Source: Sanderia malayensis (Eukaryota > Cnidaria > Scyphozoa > Semaeostomeae > Pelagiidae). From it: a stretch of DNA of 64,000 bases. The notes below the pieces were generated by a model. The model did no database searches. It had not been told where the DNA came from and was given only the letters and a program-made list of their open reading frames with translations. Location: contig RQOL01000660.1 of the NCBI GenBank assembly GCA_013076295.1, positions 2,976,001 through 3,040,000 on the forward strand. The letters run 5' to 3'. Shown here in pieces: positions 32,714 through 45,948 of this stretch (the first letter of the stretch is position 1; every line of letters starts with the position of its first letter). The position numbers were made by a program, and so were the translations under genes.

Positions 32714-35700
32714 ATGTGGAGTGAAACACCTGATATTTTAGATTGTCTACGAGGACTACCGACACCAATATGTCTATTATTATTTGTGCCTATCGTTCTT
32801 CTGACATCTTCTATTTCTCCTGTTTACGGCATGCAGGAATTTCCCGTCTTCAGAATGCAACAATATGATTTGCATGGCACCCGATATGGTTCGTATACCT
32901 TGATATAAGTTTGCTTCATCTGTTTTTATCTTGGCTTTCTCTTTTAAATGATTCAAATCCTACCTTTTCTTAGTTTAATTCGCACGTGGTCACACTCCTT
33001 CCCCTCCCTTTTTTACACCAATTCTTTGTCCCCTGTCTTTGATACCTCCTAAATGACAATGAAAGCTGTTCATAACTATTACGTATGACGTGTAGACCAG
33101 CATCCTCTCGGAACAACGAATACAATATATAATAAGTGATTTATATGGTAAATTTTTAGGATCTCGTAGTGCTGTTGTAAATCTTGAAGCAAGACCATTG
33201 TCATCAAACAATCTCGCTCGCAGATGTGCCGTTGCTAAAATGTCTGAAATTTCTGTTGACAAAGTTAAGACTGGCATTGATGAAGGGCTCAGTGCTTTGC
33301 TCATTCTTCTTCCAAAGAAGTTTCCTGAGCTTTCAGAGGAAGACAAAATTGTAAGTATTAAAATGAAGTCATATTCAACTTTAACTGAGGGTTCGAAAAT
33401 ATTTTGATGCAGGAAACAGAGGGCAGCTCTACAAATATTGATCCTGGTGAAAACTTTGTTAATGTGGGGGGGGGGGGTATTATTTTCATTATATGCATTA
33501 CTGTTGGGTGCTGCATTGTCCAAGTTTCTGAAATCTTTTGATTTATTTGAAGCTCTTTGTTTTCATGAATTTCATTCTTTCTCCAGTATTACCAACAACT
33601 TGAGGTACAGTTTCTTGAGACAGAAGTTCCAATACCAATATATTTTGCATATGAAACAGAAGATCTTCTTGATTTGTATAAGAAGATTACTGCGTCTGTA
33701 ACAAGTGATTCTGCAACATCTGCTCTCAAAGGTTAATATGAACCAACAGATTTTGCTCCTTTTACGCACTCATTGCATTTCAAATGTAGTTATTTTCTAT
33801 GGAGCTTAAATGTATGTGTGTTTCTTTTTAGCATTAACAACTGTTGCTTCTACGAATGCATTTCATTTGGTATCAAGCGCATCTGAATCAAAACAGTTGA
33901 CTGACTTTCCAATTATTAGTTTACAGGTAAGATAAAACCATTTTTTATGATCTTATGATGTCATCATAAGCTACCACACAAAGAAGAAGAACTATTTATG
34001 TAATACATTGACTGACCCTAGTTAATCCATTTTTGACAACTTGTTTTGATATTTATTAATTTGTGCATATTGAATGTTTTTTCTAGGGCAAATTACCTGG
34101 ACAGGGGTTAGAGGATCAATTGCCTACAATTGCATTTGTTGCCCATTATGACAGTTTTGGTCTGATTCCTGTAAGTGGAACTGAATTCCTACATTCCTCT
34201 TTAACATCTACTATTTTATGATGGATTTATGCAACAAATGCACAATAGATGAAAATGTTAAAATAACAAAATAATTTCTAATTTCCTATTTTTTTCTAGA
34301 CACTTTCTAAGGGAACAAATTCAAATGGAAGTGGAGCCATTGCATTATTTGAATTAGCAAGACTTTTTTCAAAGTAAGTATGCATTTCTTTTCGATATGA
34401 TACTACTTGTTTTTGATTTGATTTGATTTTCATGATGATTTGGTGTGTTTTAGATTGTACGGTCAGAGCAGCACACATGCAAAGTATCCTTTTTGAAAAT
34501 GTTGTGTTCACAGCTAAGAAACCTTTCTATAATTACTGACATTACTTATGTTAATTAAGATTATGTCAACAAAGAAAGGAAGATTACTGCTTATAAACAA
34601 GTCACTGTTAGTTCATTTTTACTAACTTGTGAAAGATAAGTTTGCTACATTTCATTGTTTTCATATTTTAATATTTCTTCCATGTCACAGAAATTCATGG
34701 AACATATTGCTTTGCGTTGCTAAATATTTGTTTAAAGTTTATGCCTTAACAATGTGCAGATATAATATCATATTTTTACTTTCTGGCGGAGGAATGTTTA
34801 ATTATCAAGGAACAAGGAAGTTTATTGATGAGAACCTAGAAGCATCAGGTTTGAAGTTTAAAAATTGAAAATGACATGTTGGCAGTACAGTTGACATGTT
34901 TCACCATTTTTTTTGTTCCATCTTTCATTGTGTTTTATCTATCTAATCTCATCTTGTTTCATATACAGTTCAATGGAAAATTAGACGCATTTTAATCATG
35001 CAGTAAAGTGTGCTGTTTTGTATTAATAGTTATCTTATTAACTTTAATTTGTTTTTAGAAATAAGTCTTTTGACTGAAGTTGATTATGTGATTTGCTTGG
35101 ATTCACTTGGGATTGGAAACAATTTGAATATTCATGTTTCAAAACCACCAAAAGAAGGAACAGTTGCTTTTTCTCTAACCGAGGTCTGTTTATTTAACAT
35201 ACTTTCATTGTTCTGACTCAAAATAATACTCACATACTCAACTGCTTTTGGCAATACCTTCCTCTATATATACACTCCTCTATATATATAGATATATACT
35301 AATTATATTCATTCGTATTTGGTTTGTTTAAATCTTTTTACATTACTCAATGTGATGAATGATCATAGACTGTGGAATGCCATGATTACCAACCCCACCA
35401 CGCATGGCACCTAATTGTGATGATCCCGTTGCATATCATGGCTTTTATTGATAATTTAATGAATTTTGATTCTAATTTGTGTATTCTCTACTTCCCAAAC
35501 AGGAATTAAAGAAGGTATGCATGCATTGCTTTTATTAATTCCAATAAAGTTTAATTGAGTCCTCTTCCTTACCCACAGTCACAAATTCCCAATTCGCTTT
35601 TATGTTAGTTGGGGCCAAAGCTGTGGAAAATTATTTGTCTTGCTTTTATTTGCAATGTCACTTTCTTTCAATTGGAGATTGTGGCGCGCGGAGCAAGATA

Positions 35701-38362
35701 CAGTACAAAATACCTTGTTGCTATAAATAATTTGATTCGTGAGCACCGTATTTACTCAAGTGAGTGCAGCCCCCGAATAAGCGGCGCCCCAGAATAAGCG
35801 GCGCCCCTGAATAAGTGCCGCATCAAAAGTACAAAAAGTTACAAGAACGCATCGGCGCTCACTCGAATAAATAGGGTTTTGCAAATTGTTGCTTATTGTT
35901 TTTTTCAAAATTTATTAACAATTTATTATTCTTTATTTCTTCAGATGATTTCAGAATCGTACCCAGAAATGACATTTAAGATGGTCCATAAAAGGATCAA
36001 TTTGGCTCAGGAGCATCTGGCTTGGGAACACGAAAGGTTCTCACTTCAACGTCTTCCTGCCGCCACCATTTCTAATTTTGACTCACCCACTGTCAACGTT
36101 AAAAGAACTGTCTTTGACAACAAGTAGGTTTTTATTGATGGATCATATATTTTGTCTGTTATATTATTTGTCATTTTTGAACCCATGGTTACAAATTCCC
36201 AGCTGCTGTTTTGTGAGTTACAGCTAGTGCATATGCTAACCATAAGCCTTCTTTTCTTATTACTCACCATCGTGTATTTACAATGCCAACTTGTTATCCA
36301 AAAACAAGGAATATCTACCATATCTATATTAATAAGTATATTATTAAACTTGAATAATGAATTTTGATTTATTTTTGTTTCAGTGCAAATGTAGATATAC
36401 TTCATCGGAATATCAAAATTATTGGAGAAGTTTTAGCACGGCATATTTTCAATTTAACTGGAAAGGTAACATTCCTTTGACGATAAATGATAAATAAATA
36501 ATTCATTAGATCTTGTGTTAGATATTGTTATTTCTTCATGCCTTCTTCTTTTATCCTTTATTTATTTCTGCGATCTTTATTTTGTTTCTTGTTACTTCGT
36601 TTCAATTTTCGTTTTGATTTTTGTTTCATTTGCACACGTTTTCATGCTTAGTCTATCCTTTCCTTATAAATGTCCATTATTTTTTCATAGCCAGCATCAA
36701 GACATTTAGATATATTCTCAGGAGCAATGGTAAGCTATTTTATATATATAGGGCTCTGAACAGACCTAATCACGATACATCCTTTGGGCCCTCAATAGAC
36801 CTAATTACAATGCATCCTTTGAGCTCTTAACAGGCCTAATTACGATGCATCCTTTGAATTACAACAAACCCTGGTCGCAGTGTATTGTCAAAAGTTCTAA
36901 CAATTTTTGATCAAGTTTGGTTTTAATTTCAGGAGCCAGATAAGACGTTCATATCAACTTGGTTAACACAGTTATCATCAGAGGCAAGAAGTGCCCAACT
37001 AATTAGCAAAGATCATGTCTTATTAAAAGCTTTAGAACAGGTAGGGATAAACTGATAATTTTTTCTTTTATGCCATACGATTTTTTTGCTATTTTAGTAG
37101 GAATAAGCTTTCATGTGTCGCTTAAACTCTGCACCATTTTGATTGTCCTCTTGCGTCACGTTTTAATTAAGGACAAGAGCTTTGTTACGCGCTAGAAAAC
37201 CTTGCAATCTTTTGCAAATCATATTGTACTATCTGAATTACTCTTTTTCACACCTTCAATTGTAATTATTGATACCTGGAACATTTATTAAAACTGTCGG
37301 CTCTCTTTTACAGTCTATGTCTAAATATTTGAAAGAAGTGAAGCGAATAACTGCAAAAGCAGATAAGAAGTGAGTTCATTGTCAGCGATAATTATGGATT
37401 AATCAATTCCATCAATCCATAGTTATTAGATCTTCAATTAATTTCATGTATGAATATTATTTCGTTTTAGGGATCCAGAATTTGTCTTTTACGATAGTTT
37501 TGAAGCCAAAATGTCTGTTTTCAGGTAAGGCATTTATTTAACAGGCAATGACGCCCCGTGTCATTTGATATTTTCTATTGAATCAAACTGATAATTCCCA
37601 ACAACACCAAGGGGGCGGGAAATTACAAGGTTACTCCACTGATTTAGAGGTATTGCAGTTTGTTTTAATCTGTTTTACCAAACGGAGCAGTGGTATATTA
37701 AACCACAATGACGTCATTATTCAGCATTGCTGACCTGATAGCAGTCTGTATTGATATTACGTGGAAAATTCCCCAATCCCGCCATCGCTTGACATTCTGG
37801 TGTAATTTATGTGTGTCTAATGCATTGTGTTCTTTTTATGTTAGCGTCAAGCCTGCACTATTTGATTTATTCTTAGCTGTTGGTATTGCATCATACCTTG
37901 GTCTTGTCTATCTCTCGATCGAGGTAAAATTCATTACTTTAAAGATATTTTTATTATGCTCAATCGTTTTATATTGAACTGAACACAGTACAGTAAACAC
38001 CCGTATATAAGAGCCCGGAGTTTTGCATCCAGCCTATTGTCCAAATACAATAGACTATTGTCTCTTCTATTGTTTCGAGCAGAAACATCAGCCTTGAAGG
38101 TTTTAATCTACTCGTTTTTTTATCCGGCTGTTTACTGTAACATTTACCTGTTGGTGATCTTGCATTTGAGCAAATAAGTTTCTGATTAACCATGTTTATT
38201 GTTTATTATCAATTTGTTTCCTTTGGCTTTATATATGAAAATTAATCTGTGGCATTGTTTGATGTGTTGATTGACGAACTCTTTACTTTTTTCCAGAACT
38301 TTTCGTTTTTACTGGAACTATTCCCTAAACCAGTCACGAATGGAAAATCACATCAAAGTTAG
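32714..38362 (+). CDS. NCLN: nicalin, ER multipass-translocon (BOS complex) subunit
   Basis: 18 exons join in frame to 560 aa (human 563): 32714-32888, 33160-33350, 33587-33731, 33832-33926, 34087-34170, 34300-34373, 34454-34483, 34760-34848, 35059-35183, 35503-35514, 35945-36123, 36384-36465, 36691-36729, 36933-37040, 37314-37369, 37471-37524, 37845-37923, 38297-38362. A signal/TM segment (~18-38) leads to [14 protein letters not shown]. The lumenal M28 aminopeptidase-like domain shows [45 protein letters not shown] and [22 protein letters not shown]-terminal TM ([21 protein letters not shown]) follows. Nicalin pairs with NOMO and TMEM147 in the ER membrane and helps insert multipass proteins; the fold is thought to be catalytically inactive. 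Exon 10 has only 12 bp. The intron after exon 7 looks U12-type. Confidence 0.96.
34484..34759 (+). other. predicted U12-type (minor) intron in NCLN
   Basis: The donor is GTATCCTTT immediately after codon-split GCAAA, the classic U12 5' splice site. A branch-site-like CCTTAAC lies at 34744-34750, about 10 bases before the terminal CAG. The polypyrimidine tract is weak, also typical. Phase agrees on both sides ([14 protein letters not shown]). Confidence 0.85.
35746..35876. repeat. short MITE-like copy in an NCLN intron
   Basis: The ends CCGTATTTACTCAAGTGAG and GCTCACTCGAATAAATAGGG are imperfect inverse complements. The body repeats GAATAAGCGGCGCCCC. It is related to 31744-31971. Confidence 0.65.
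36753..36857. repeat. three 35-bp tandem units in an NCLN intron
   Basis: The word CCTAAT..CGAT/CAATGCATCCTTTG recurs exactly every 35 bp in three units (36753, 36788, 36823). Confidence 0.85.
37991..38137. mobile_element. 147-bp MITE with TA target duplication in last NCLN intron
   Basis: CAGTAAACA at the left and TGTTTACTG at the right are inverse complements, each flanked by TA. Tc1/mariner-like and non-autonomous. Confidence 0.65.
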
Positions 38363-38835
38363 TCAACTCTTGAGTAAAAGAACTCGCGTGTTTTATTGTT
38401 TTATAAAGGAAGCAAATAATGCCGTTATTTTCTGGAGAAAATAGAGAATTCTAATAAAGTTTGTTCAAAGCTTAATCTCTTTAATTGGCAAATATTTTCT
38501 TTGAACAAAAATTATGATAAATGTCGTTGTTTGTGGCATTGAATTTGGTTAACAAGCTTACTTTTAGTTTTTTGTTTTTGATTAAGGTAATCAAATGATT
38601 AATTGTGATTGGTTTTGTTATGAAAAGATAGTGGGGTATCTGATAAGTTTCAAATGATTTAAAAAATAGATAAGTAAAGACTCCAAAAAGATAATTTAAC
38701 GTGGATTCATCTTAAGTTTTTCATATCATATGATGAAATATAAGATTATTACTATCTATTATAAAACATGCATCTTATTAACATCTTAGTATAGATCGAA
38801 GAACCGAAGGTATCGTTTTTAATTGCAATAATAGT

Positions 38836-39402
38836 TTATGCAAACAAATTGTTCTTTCTGATGCTATATTGTTTATTTTCCGATGCCCAATTTTGATCAA
38901 TAACAAAATATCTTCTCGTCCTTTCGTTCGCCGGGTTGAAGAAGCAATGCGAATTAATGTAAGGAAATGTTTTTTCATATCTCGTCATCTCAGACCTGGG
39001 CCTAGGCAATTCAACTGCAGCATTATTAATTCTTCTTGACATTTCTGCTGTGCTGCTTCTAGTGTAAGCACCAGAATTCCACTCCCTTCCTTGTGCATCG
39101 AATCTGTTTCTCCACCCTTGATCTGACATCAATAAAGATCTTCTATAGTTACGCACTGATTCTGATGTTGGTATGTGTCTAATTGTATGTGGATTATTCA
39201 TTGGTGTCAAACGTGGTGGGCTTATAGCTTGACATGTATCTGGTCTTCCAGCAACGTATTTCCATGAATTGAAAGCTGTAGGAACCCTGCTATGCTTCAA
39301 AACATCGCGTCTACCTTCATACATTTGTTTATACTCTGATGTATAGTTGTTTGGTGAGATTGAATGTGCCAGCAGTGGTGGTGCATTCATCATCGCATAC
39401 AT
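38836..39402 (-). CDS. 188-aa orphan protein, single exon
   Basis: A clean ATG-to-stop ORF (MYAMMNAPPLLAHS...). The composition is rich in Asn, Arg, Ser, Tyr and Pro with no signal peptide, TM helix or coiled coil. Short Tyr/Arg/Pro words (YEGRRDVLKHSRVP, WKYVAGRPDT, NYRRSLLMSDQGWR) resemble the style of ciliary microtubule-inner proteins, but I cannot match a named family. It is convergent with NCLN, whose stop is 473 bp away. Length and amino-acid use argue for a real gene. Confidence 0.6.
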   Translation of the reverse strand: MYAMMNAPPLLAHSISPNNYTSEYKQMYEGRRDVLKHSRVPTAFNSWKYVAGRPDTCQAISPPRLTPMNNPHTIRHIPTSESVRNYRRSLLMSDQGWRNRFDAQGREWNSGAYTRSSTAEMSRRINNAAVELPRPRSEMTRYEKTFPYINSHCFFNPANERTRRYFVIDQNWASENKQYSIRKNNLFA

Positions 39403-41395
39403 GTTGAATCAGTCTATGATTGTTGAATTGTATTGCAGCAAAGGTTTGTTGTCGTAGACTTTTTTCAATTATATCTCAACAAAGTAGCGCCGATAACGTG
39501 AGATGAAACTTCTTGTATCACCGTCTTTGTTTTTAAAAAGCAACTTGTGGTTGCCATGCCAAGATAACTGCCATCCCTTGGTGTTACTTATCTGTCATTA
39601 ACATTTCCTTCAACTCTTGATTATGATTATGATTCATCTCACTTTCAACCATCAATCCAGTGTCAGGTTCTGTTTGTCCTTTGGTCTTTTTGCTTTGTTC
39701 CTCAACGGGTTCTATTCAAAGTCTACAGATCTTATTTCAAAAGAGTGTAGATAATCTTAAGCCAAATCCCCACATAAAAGTGAATGATTGTTCCTTTTAA
39801 CTTGAGGCGCTTGTTGTTGAAGTGGAAGATGATAGCATTTATGCCTGCCTTCTCATTCTCTGCGAAAATAAAAAACTTTTCGTCAATTTCGGAACATTGC
39901 AATGGCAGAATGAGGTAGGCTTGGTTGGAGCTCGTAGAAGTTGGGGAATCTTTGTACAGAGAAAGCGAATTTGTGTTTTTCGACTTGATAAAGAGCATTT
40001 AAACCTTGTAGAAATATTTTACACCTTATGTAAAATTATAGACAATGTCATTTTATGGCAGGGGATGTACTTTTCTGACAAAATCCTAATTATCAAATCT
40101 TGGGGGGAACCATAGAAATGATAATATCAAATATCAAATAATATCAAAGTTTGTAATATCAAAAGATCGTCAAGTCAAGGGTGACTGGACTGATATGCAT
40201 TTGATGGGGGGTCAGATTCCTTGGGCCCCCCACCCCAAGAGTTTCCAAAGCACCGCCAGAGCAAAATAGTGACGTCATCAGGGTACCGTTTTCAAGCCAA
40301 GCCTCGATATGAATGAATAAAGAGAAATTCTTTGAAGCTCGTTTGCTGGTGAAGAAAGAGGAAGTTGAAAATTTCGATGTCGTAAATACCTTTTTTTAGC
40401 CGCAAGTTCCTTGTTTGCTATTGTTTTGCACCAAAGGAGGAAAATTCAATTATTGAACTGAGACATTCTCCGAAGGTATGAAAACATTTTGAGTATTGAC
40501 GCACGCGAATTAAATCGAAAGTTGTATTTGATGCCGAAATTGGCCTAAGGATTTTGGCCACATATACCAAAAGCGCATTTCTGTTGAATAAATTTACTTT
40601 GCTTTATCTCTAAATTGTGTTTGCGCTGAAGAAATGGGTTTCGGAAAAGCCGACGGTGCTGTAGCTGTGAAAAAGGTTTGCTTCAAATGTGCTTTGCTTT
40701 GGTAAAGTTGATTGTTTATTCCCGACATGTTATAATATTTTTCCGCAGAGCTCAGAATATCCAGCAAACATCTATTAATACATGTGCTTATTATTCTGGG
40801 GCATAATGTGCTAGTTAAGGCAAGCAATGCCGTGGCGTGGTTAACAAAATATCTTCCACAAAACAAAATTAAAAAAGGAACACAGAACAGAACTCTAATC
40901 CGATCCGCGTAGAAGTTTAATTTTGTTTCGATGTTTCTTAACTTAACCATTTCTTGGCGGCTTATTGATTATATACGAGGTTCTCAAATTTCCAGATACA
41001 TGGTGCCGAGACCCAAATTTTTATCAAAAAATAATACGTACTGAATTCCAGGTGGGATTATGAAAAAATTGCTTTCCTGTTTGTTTATTCTGTGATTTGT
41101 AAACTGTAAGGTGATAACTTTATGCAAACTTTAAATGATAGAATATTTTGCTTGAAAAAAGTAAATCAATTTTGACTGCTGTAGTAAATTGATGTTTTTT
41201 GTAACTAGTTTCTTCTTATGACCACGCCCATGTCACACCTCTGTCTCATTGACCACACCCAGCTTGGTGGCCTTGAGCCAGCAATGACCAGTAGAAAACT
41301 CTGAGCCAGTCCACCACTGCTATAACTATCATGTGATCTGCATGTTTAATTAGGCTTTGCTGATTTTTTCGTTTTTTCAGGGTGAAAGAAACAAC
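39403..41395. other. intergenic region between orphan ORF and MALT1
   Basis: I support no gene here. A minus-strand frame at 40594-40950 (118 aa) has no recognisable features. A pyrimidine tract with AG at ~41380, 16 bp before the MALT1 ATG, looks like a splice acceptor, so MALT1 probably has an upstream non-coding exon (or receives a spliced leader). Confidence 0.5.
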
Positions 41396-44300
41396 ATGGC
41401 AAAACCTGATCCAAAAACAGAGATCAGAAAATTACCATATCGGTACTACAGGGAGTTGGCTGAATTATTGGATAAACCTGGTGATAAAGACTGGAAAAAA
41501 CTGATCTCTGTTTTGCCAGAAGGAATGTATACCATAAATCAGGTAGAAATATTTTCACAACAGTTGAGGTGTTTCGTTTGCTATTCCAAAAAGTTCAGTT
41601 ATTGCTGCTCATTATTACAAGATTTTATTTTAACACATGTTGCTTATACTGATGCTTATACCTATGAGCATTATACAGATTCTCTGTCCTGCTCAGTATT
41701 GGTGTTAGTGTAAATAATAATAATACACTGTTTTTACAGCAACAGGACATTGTTGGCTGTTATATAGATGCAAGTGTATCCATGTCGTGATTATATTATT
41801 CATGGTTACTGTTTTGATGGATGAGATCATTGATTAGCTCTGTTTCTTAAAGGTTGGCAGACTGGAACAAGTTGGCAAAAGCACAGATGGAAGTGCTGCA
41901 TATGAACTTCTTACTGATCTTGGTCATCAGCTTCTTAATGTTAAACAGTTGATTGGTTATTTGTCATTGATGAATCACCAGGAGGCTTTATTACTTTTGA
42001 AAGAAGAAGGTAACTAGTTTTATGTTTTTCTTCACAAGTTGCATGCCCATACCAGCTGTATAGCTGCCAGAACCCTCAGCCTACATTAACCAATAAATAT
42101 TGCTTGCTTGCCTGTCTGTTTGTTAGTTATGAAATTAATCCTTGGGGCATTTAAATTGACTTCATTGAAACATATTATTTTTAGAGCCAGTAAGAATTGT
42201 AAAGCAGCCAGTATCGATTTGCATTGAAGTGGGTAGGCGCGCGAGTCTGAAATGCTTAGCAAAGGGATTTCCTCAGCCTAATTACCAGTGGATTAAAGAT
42301 GGCTGCGATGAATTGGAAACAGGTATAGACAAGGAACTTATTTTCAAAGAAATAACTTTGGATGACGCAGGAGAATATACTTGTCGAGTATCAAACCCAA
42401 TCAGTTCAGAATGCACAATTCCTGTCATTGTCGAAGTTACTCAAAGTAAGCCATTTTTTCATTCTTGGTCTTTATTTTTTGCTCATTGAATGATAGATTG
42501 ATAAAGAAAGAATTAGTTATATGTCTAGAATCTTAAATCCATGTGTTTACCTGTTGAATTATCAATACTTTTTGTTCTCTTTATACTTACATAATTAAGT
42601 TAACTGATAGATGATGTAATGAAGCATTCATGATTAAAGTTAAAAAACTATATTTATAAAAGGTTGGAAAACTAATGGAAATTTTGTCTCGTTTTAGTTC
42701 CAATGGAATATATTCCAAGAATTCATCCAAACAACGGCCCATTGCAATCTGTTCAAAACATGGGTGGTAAGTCAATATAATACTCTGTACTCTCAGTACA
42801 CGCCTTTGTCTGTTTTAATGTTATTCTTTATCAAATTTAGCACAATCTATTTAAAATCCAGTAAAATTTGACCCATAGAACCTTGTGTCTTTCTAGTCAT
42901 TCTAATGTGTTTAGTGCTTCAGAAATATCGCAGGGAATTAAATTGCGTTTGCTATGCTTAAGTGGAGAGAGACGTTCATCAAATTACTTTTTGAAATCCT
43001 TTTGTTTAGATATCCATGTGACTGACCAACTTCCAGCAATAAAAATTTTACCTGGTCAATATTATCAACTTTCATGCGGGATAGAAGAACGACCAGATCT
43101 GCAATTTTATTGGTTGAAAAACGCGCAAGAAATGCCGGGCGAAAATCGCAACATCCTCGTTTTCAATTCATTCCAAGTTGAAAACGAGGGCTATTATTCG
43201 TGTCGAGTTGTCGGAGCTGACATGAGGTTCTTGACGAAAGTAGTGGAGCTCAAGCTCGGTAAGTGACTAGCAGTAGTAACTTATGGCGGCACCATTGGTA
43301 TAGATGTTGAAAAACGTATTGCCGATATGTTATGTTATTGCTAACTGTTCCATCCGATCAAATCTTTGTTGTTGGTGTATTTTAAACGAGGCACACTACT
43401 GACCATATGATGTTTTATTTTGAACAGACAGCATGACGTCACTTAACCGGCAGTTTGGTATGTATTTCAGATAATTTGATTGCAATGCGCAATGTAATTA
43501 GACTCGAACTCATTGCTTTCTCAGTTTGAGTTTCTATAGCTTTAGGATTTTGAATTTGTCGAATGTATACTTCAAACTTTACCCTTGACAAACTTCATAG
43601 CTCCTCCTCAATAGATCAAGCTTTCCCTAGTGTTCGAAGTTTGACTGCGGAGCATCAAGCATTTCATCTTGCTTTTAGCAACTGGAAAAGTCGCCTTGGT
43701 TATCGGCAACCAGGATTATGTGACAAAGCGAGCACCAAATCTTGAACTTGTGCACCCAGTTGATGACGCGAGAACCCTGACGAGTGTTTTATACGAAATG
43801 GGCTTTAAGGTTCTCTGCCTTGTCAATTTGGACAGAAATGAGATGATGAAGGCCATTGATGGGTTTTGTGAATTGCTACGAATCTCTGAAGGAATGTATG
43901 GCTTGTTTTATTTCGGTGGCCATGGCTATGAAGAAGGTGGAAAGACTTATTTGGTCCCTGTTGATGCACCAAAAGATTGGACGCCCCAAAATACCGTCTG
44001 TGCTGACGAGGTTCTGTCCCAAATGCAACAATCAAAAACCAAATTGGATGTTTTATTTCTTGACGTTTGCCGAAGACCGTGAGTTGGTTCAATGTTATGT
44101 CTTGTTTTTGTTTATTTAGCAAGAGCTTGTGGGCATCTCTTAGTAAGTTGATTTGCACACCCAGGCTAATTAGCCATTTTTGTAATTAACCCCCCTGGTG
44201 GGGGCTTATTCGAGGATTTGCGGCGTTGGACTAGGATTCCTCAAGGTCGTGTAACAATGACATTCTGTTAATATGATCTGGACATTATTCGTTATTATCT

Positions 44301-45948
44301 GCCAAAACACCAGTTGCTTTCTTTTATCGTCTCCTATCTTTTCAAATTGAGCCTACATGCTCTGATGATTTGTAATGCAAGCTATTTGGCTTCATAATTG
44401 CAATTGTTTATCGTTTCAAGGTCTGGAAGTGAAACAAAAGCAACAGCGAAATGTTTTGATCCAAAATTTTACCCTGGAGCACAGTCCGTAATTTGCTATG
44501 CAACGTAAGTTGGCAATTTACCTTTTTACCTTTAAATTGAAATTCTAGTTGTGTTATATCTACATGTGTTATTTTATATTTTAATATGCTTTGTGAACAT
44601 TTATATTTATTCTTGTTATGTTATTTTTCTTTTTTACACTAACAACAGATGTCCACAGTCTCAGGCATTCGAAAAGGGACATGATATGAATGGAATGTAC
44701 GTGAAACATCTCGTGAAACACATCGGAGCTGACAAGAAAATTGAGGATGTCGTCTTTTCAGTTCACAGTGGTAAGAAATGACCCAGTGTTGACTTTATGT
44801 TCTTGCTTTTGTGGTTTTATGTGCTTGGCTGGGATTATAATACGCGAAATGTTTTGAATTCAGATGTGGCAGAGGAAGCAGCAAAAAACATTGAAACGAA
44901 AGGCATGAGTCCAACATATCGTTCGTCAACCACAAAAGTTTTCAGTCTTTGTGACAAAGTGCTGCATGATATTGACAAGGATCCGACGCTTAGTTGGTTT
45001 GAGCACCACAGTAAGTGACAGTTTTGAAATTTAGAAGGGTCTTGAAATTTGTGCCAAATGCCACGCTGTTGCTTAAAATGTTGGACAGTTATCCAGTAAA
45101 GAGGGAATTGATTATAATTGATTATATGTTATGATATTTTCATTCAAGGACTCCCAGCAGCTCAACTGTTGGAGATTGAAAATGGAATCAGTACAGAATT
45201 AAGATTTGAACCAGTTTGTTCCAATGTTTCACATTTAATACTTCATGTGACAAATATTGGTGATTCTACCGAATGTGACGTCATTTTATACGACATTTCA
45301 GAGGTATGGTTATTTGGGAATTAGTTTTCATCTCACAAAGTCACAAAATCACTAACCGTTTACATTTTAAATGAAAAAAATGATTAACGACTAATGATTA
45401 GTTGTTGATGATTAATGATTAGTGGTCAGGGATTAATGATTAATGATCAATGATCAATAATCAATGATTAATTATTTCAGGAACTTCAAGTCAATAAAGA
45501 TGGCATGAATTTTCAACAGTCTATTCTCCCAGTAAGTAAATGAAATCCGTTTGTTAATTTATTTCCTATTTCATCTTATTATATATTATTCAAGTTTTAT
45601 TTAATGCTTATAATGAACTATGATTTGTTGTTATAGCAATTTGTCGCAAGAAGTAATCCATACAATGAGCCATCTGGCGATAAACCATTGGATTATGAAA
45701 ATGTGACAATTGTCCCAAATGTCCAAAAACTTCGTGTAAGCGTCTTGCAATATTTCTCACTGACATTTTGGTGTGTGTCTGATCAAATCTTTCTTAGGTC
45801 TAATTATTTTATTTATTTTAACTGATAGACAAAAATGTCCTTGACATTCGAGGCAACGTACAAGGCAAGAACAGGAGAGCAGAAGAAAGCGTATAAAGTC
45901 ATAACAATAACAAGAGACGAGTTTGGTATTACAGGACTGTTTGAATGA
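41396..45948 (+). CDS. MALT1: MALT1-type paracaspase
   Basis: 14 exons give 696 aa: 41396-41542, 41853-42009, 42185-42445, 42698-42766, 43010-43258, 43428-43457, 43679-44078, 44421-44504, 44649-44770, 44864-45010, 45149-45303, 45481-45531, 45637-45735, 45829-45948. Domain order matches type 1 paracaspases: an N-terminal death-domain region (~1-100), Ig1 (~103-188, Cys pair in ASLKCLAKG/GEYTCRVS), Ig2 (~213-300, QLSCGI/GYYSCRV), the caspase-like domain (~305-520) and Ig3 (~550-690). Catalytic His386 (FYFGGHGYE) and Cys435 (LFLDVCRR) are 49 residues apart, the same spacing as human His415/Cys464. The protein is expected to cleave after Arg and to act with BCL10/CARD-CC proteins in NF-kB-type signalling. 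It lacks the long human C-terminal tail; no TRAF6 motif is seen. Confidence 0.95.
45385..45478. repeat. GATTAATGATTA-type degenerate tandem repeat
   Basis: Short repeats of (T)GATTAATGATTAG/GATCAATGATCAA fill the end of the MALT1 intron before exon 12. Confidence 0.75.

Noticed and set aside
33415..33448. Extra NCLN exon between exons 2 and 3
   Set aside because: It has splice-like edges, but its length breaks the phase and the family has no insert there.
40594..40950. 118-aa minus-strand frame upstream of MALT1
   Set aside because: No domain, no splice partner, and composition typical of AT-rich intergenic DNA.
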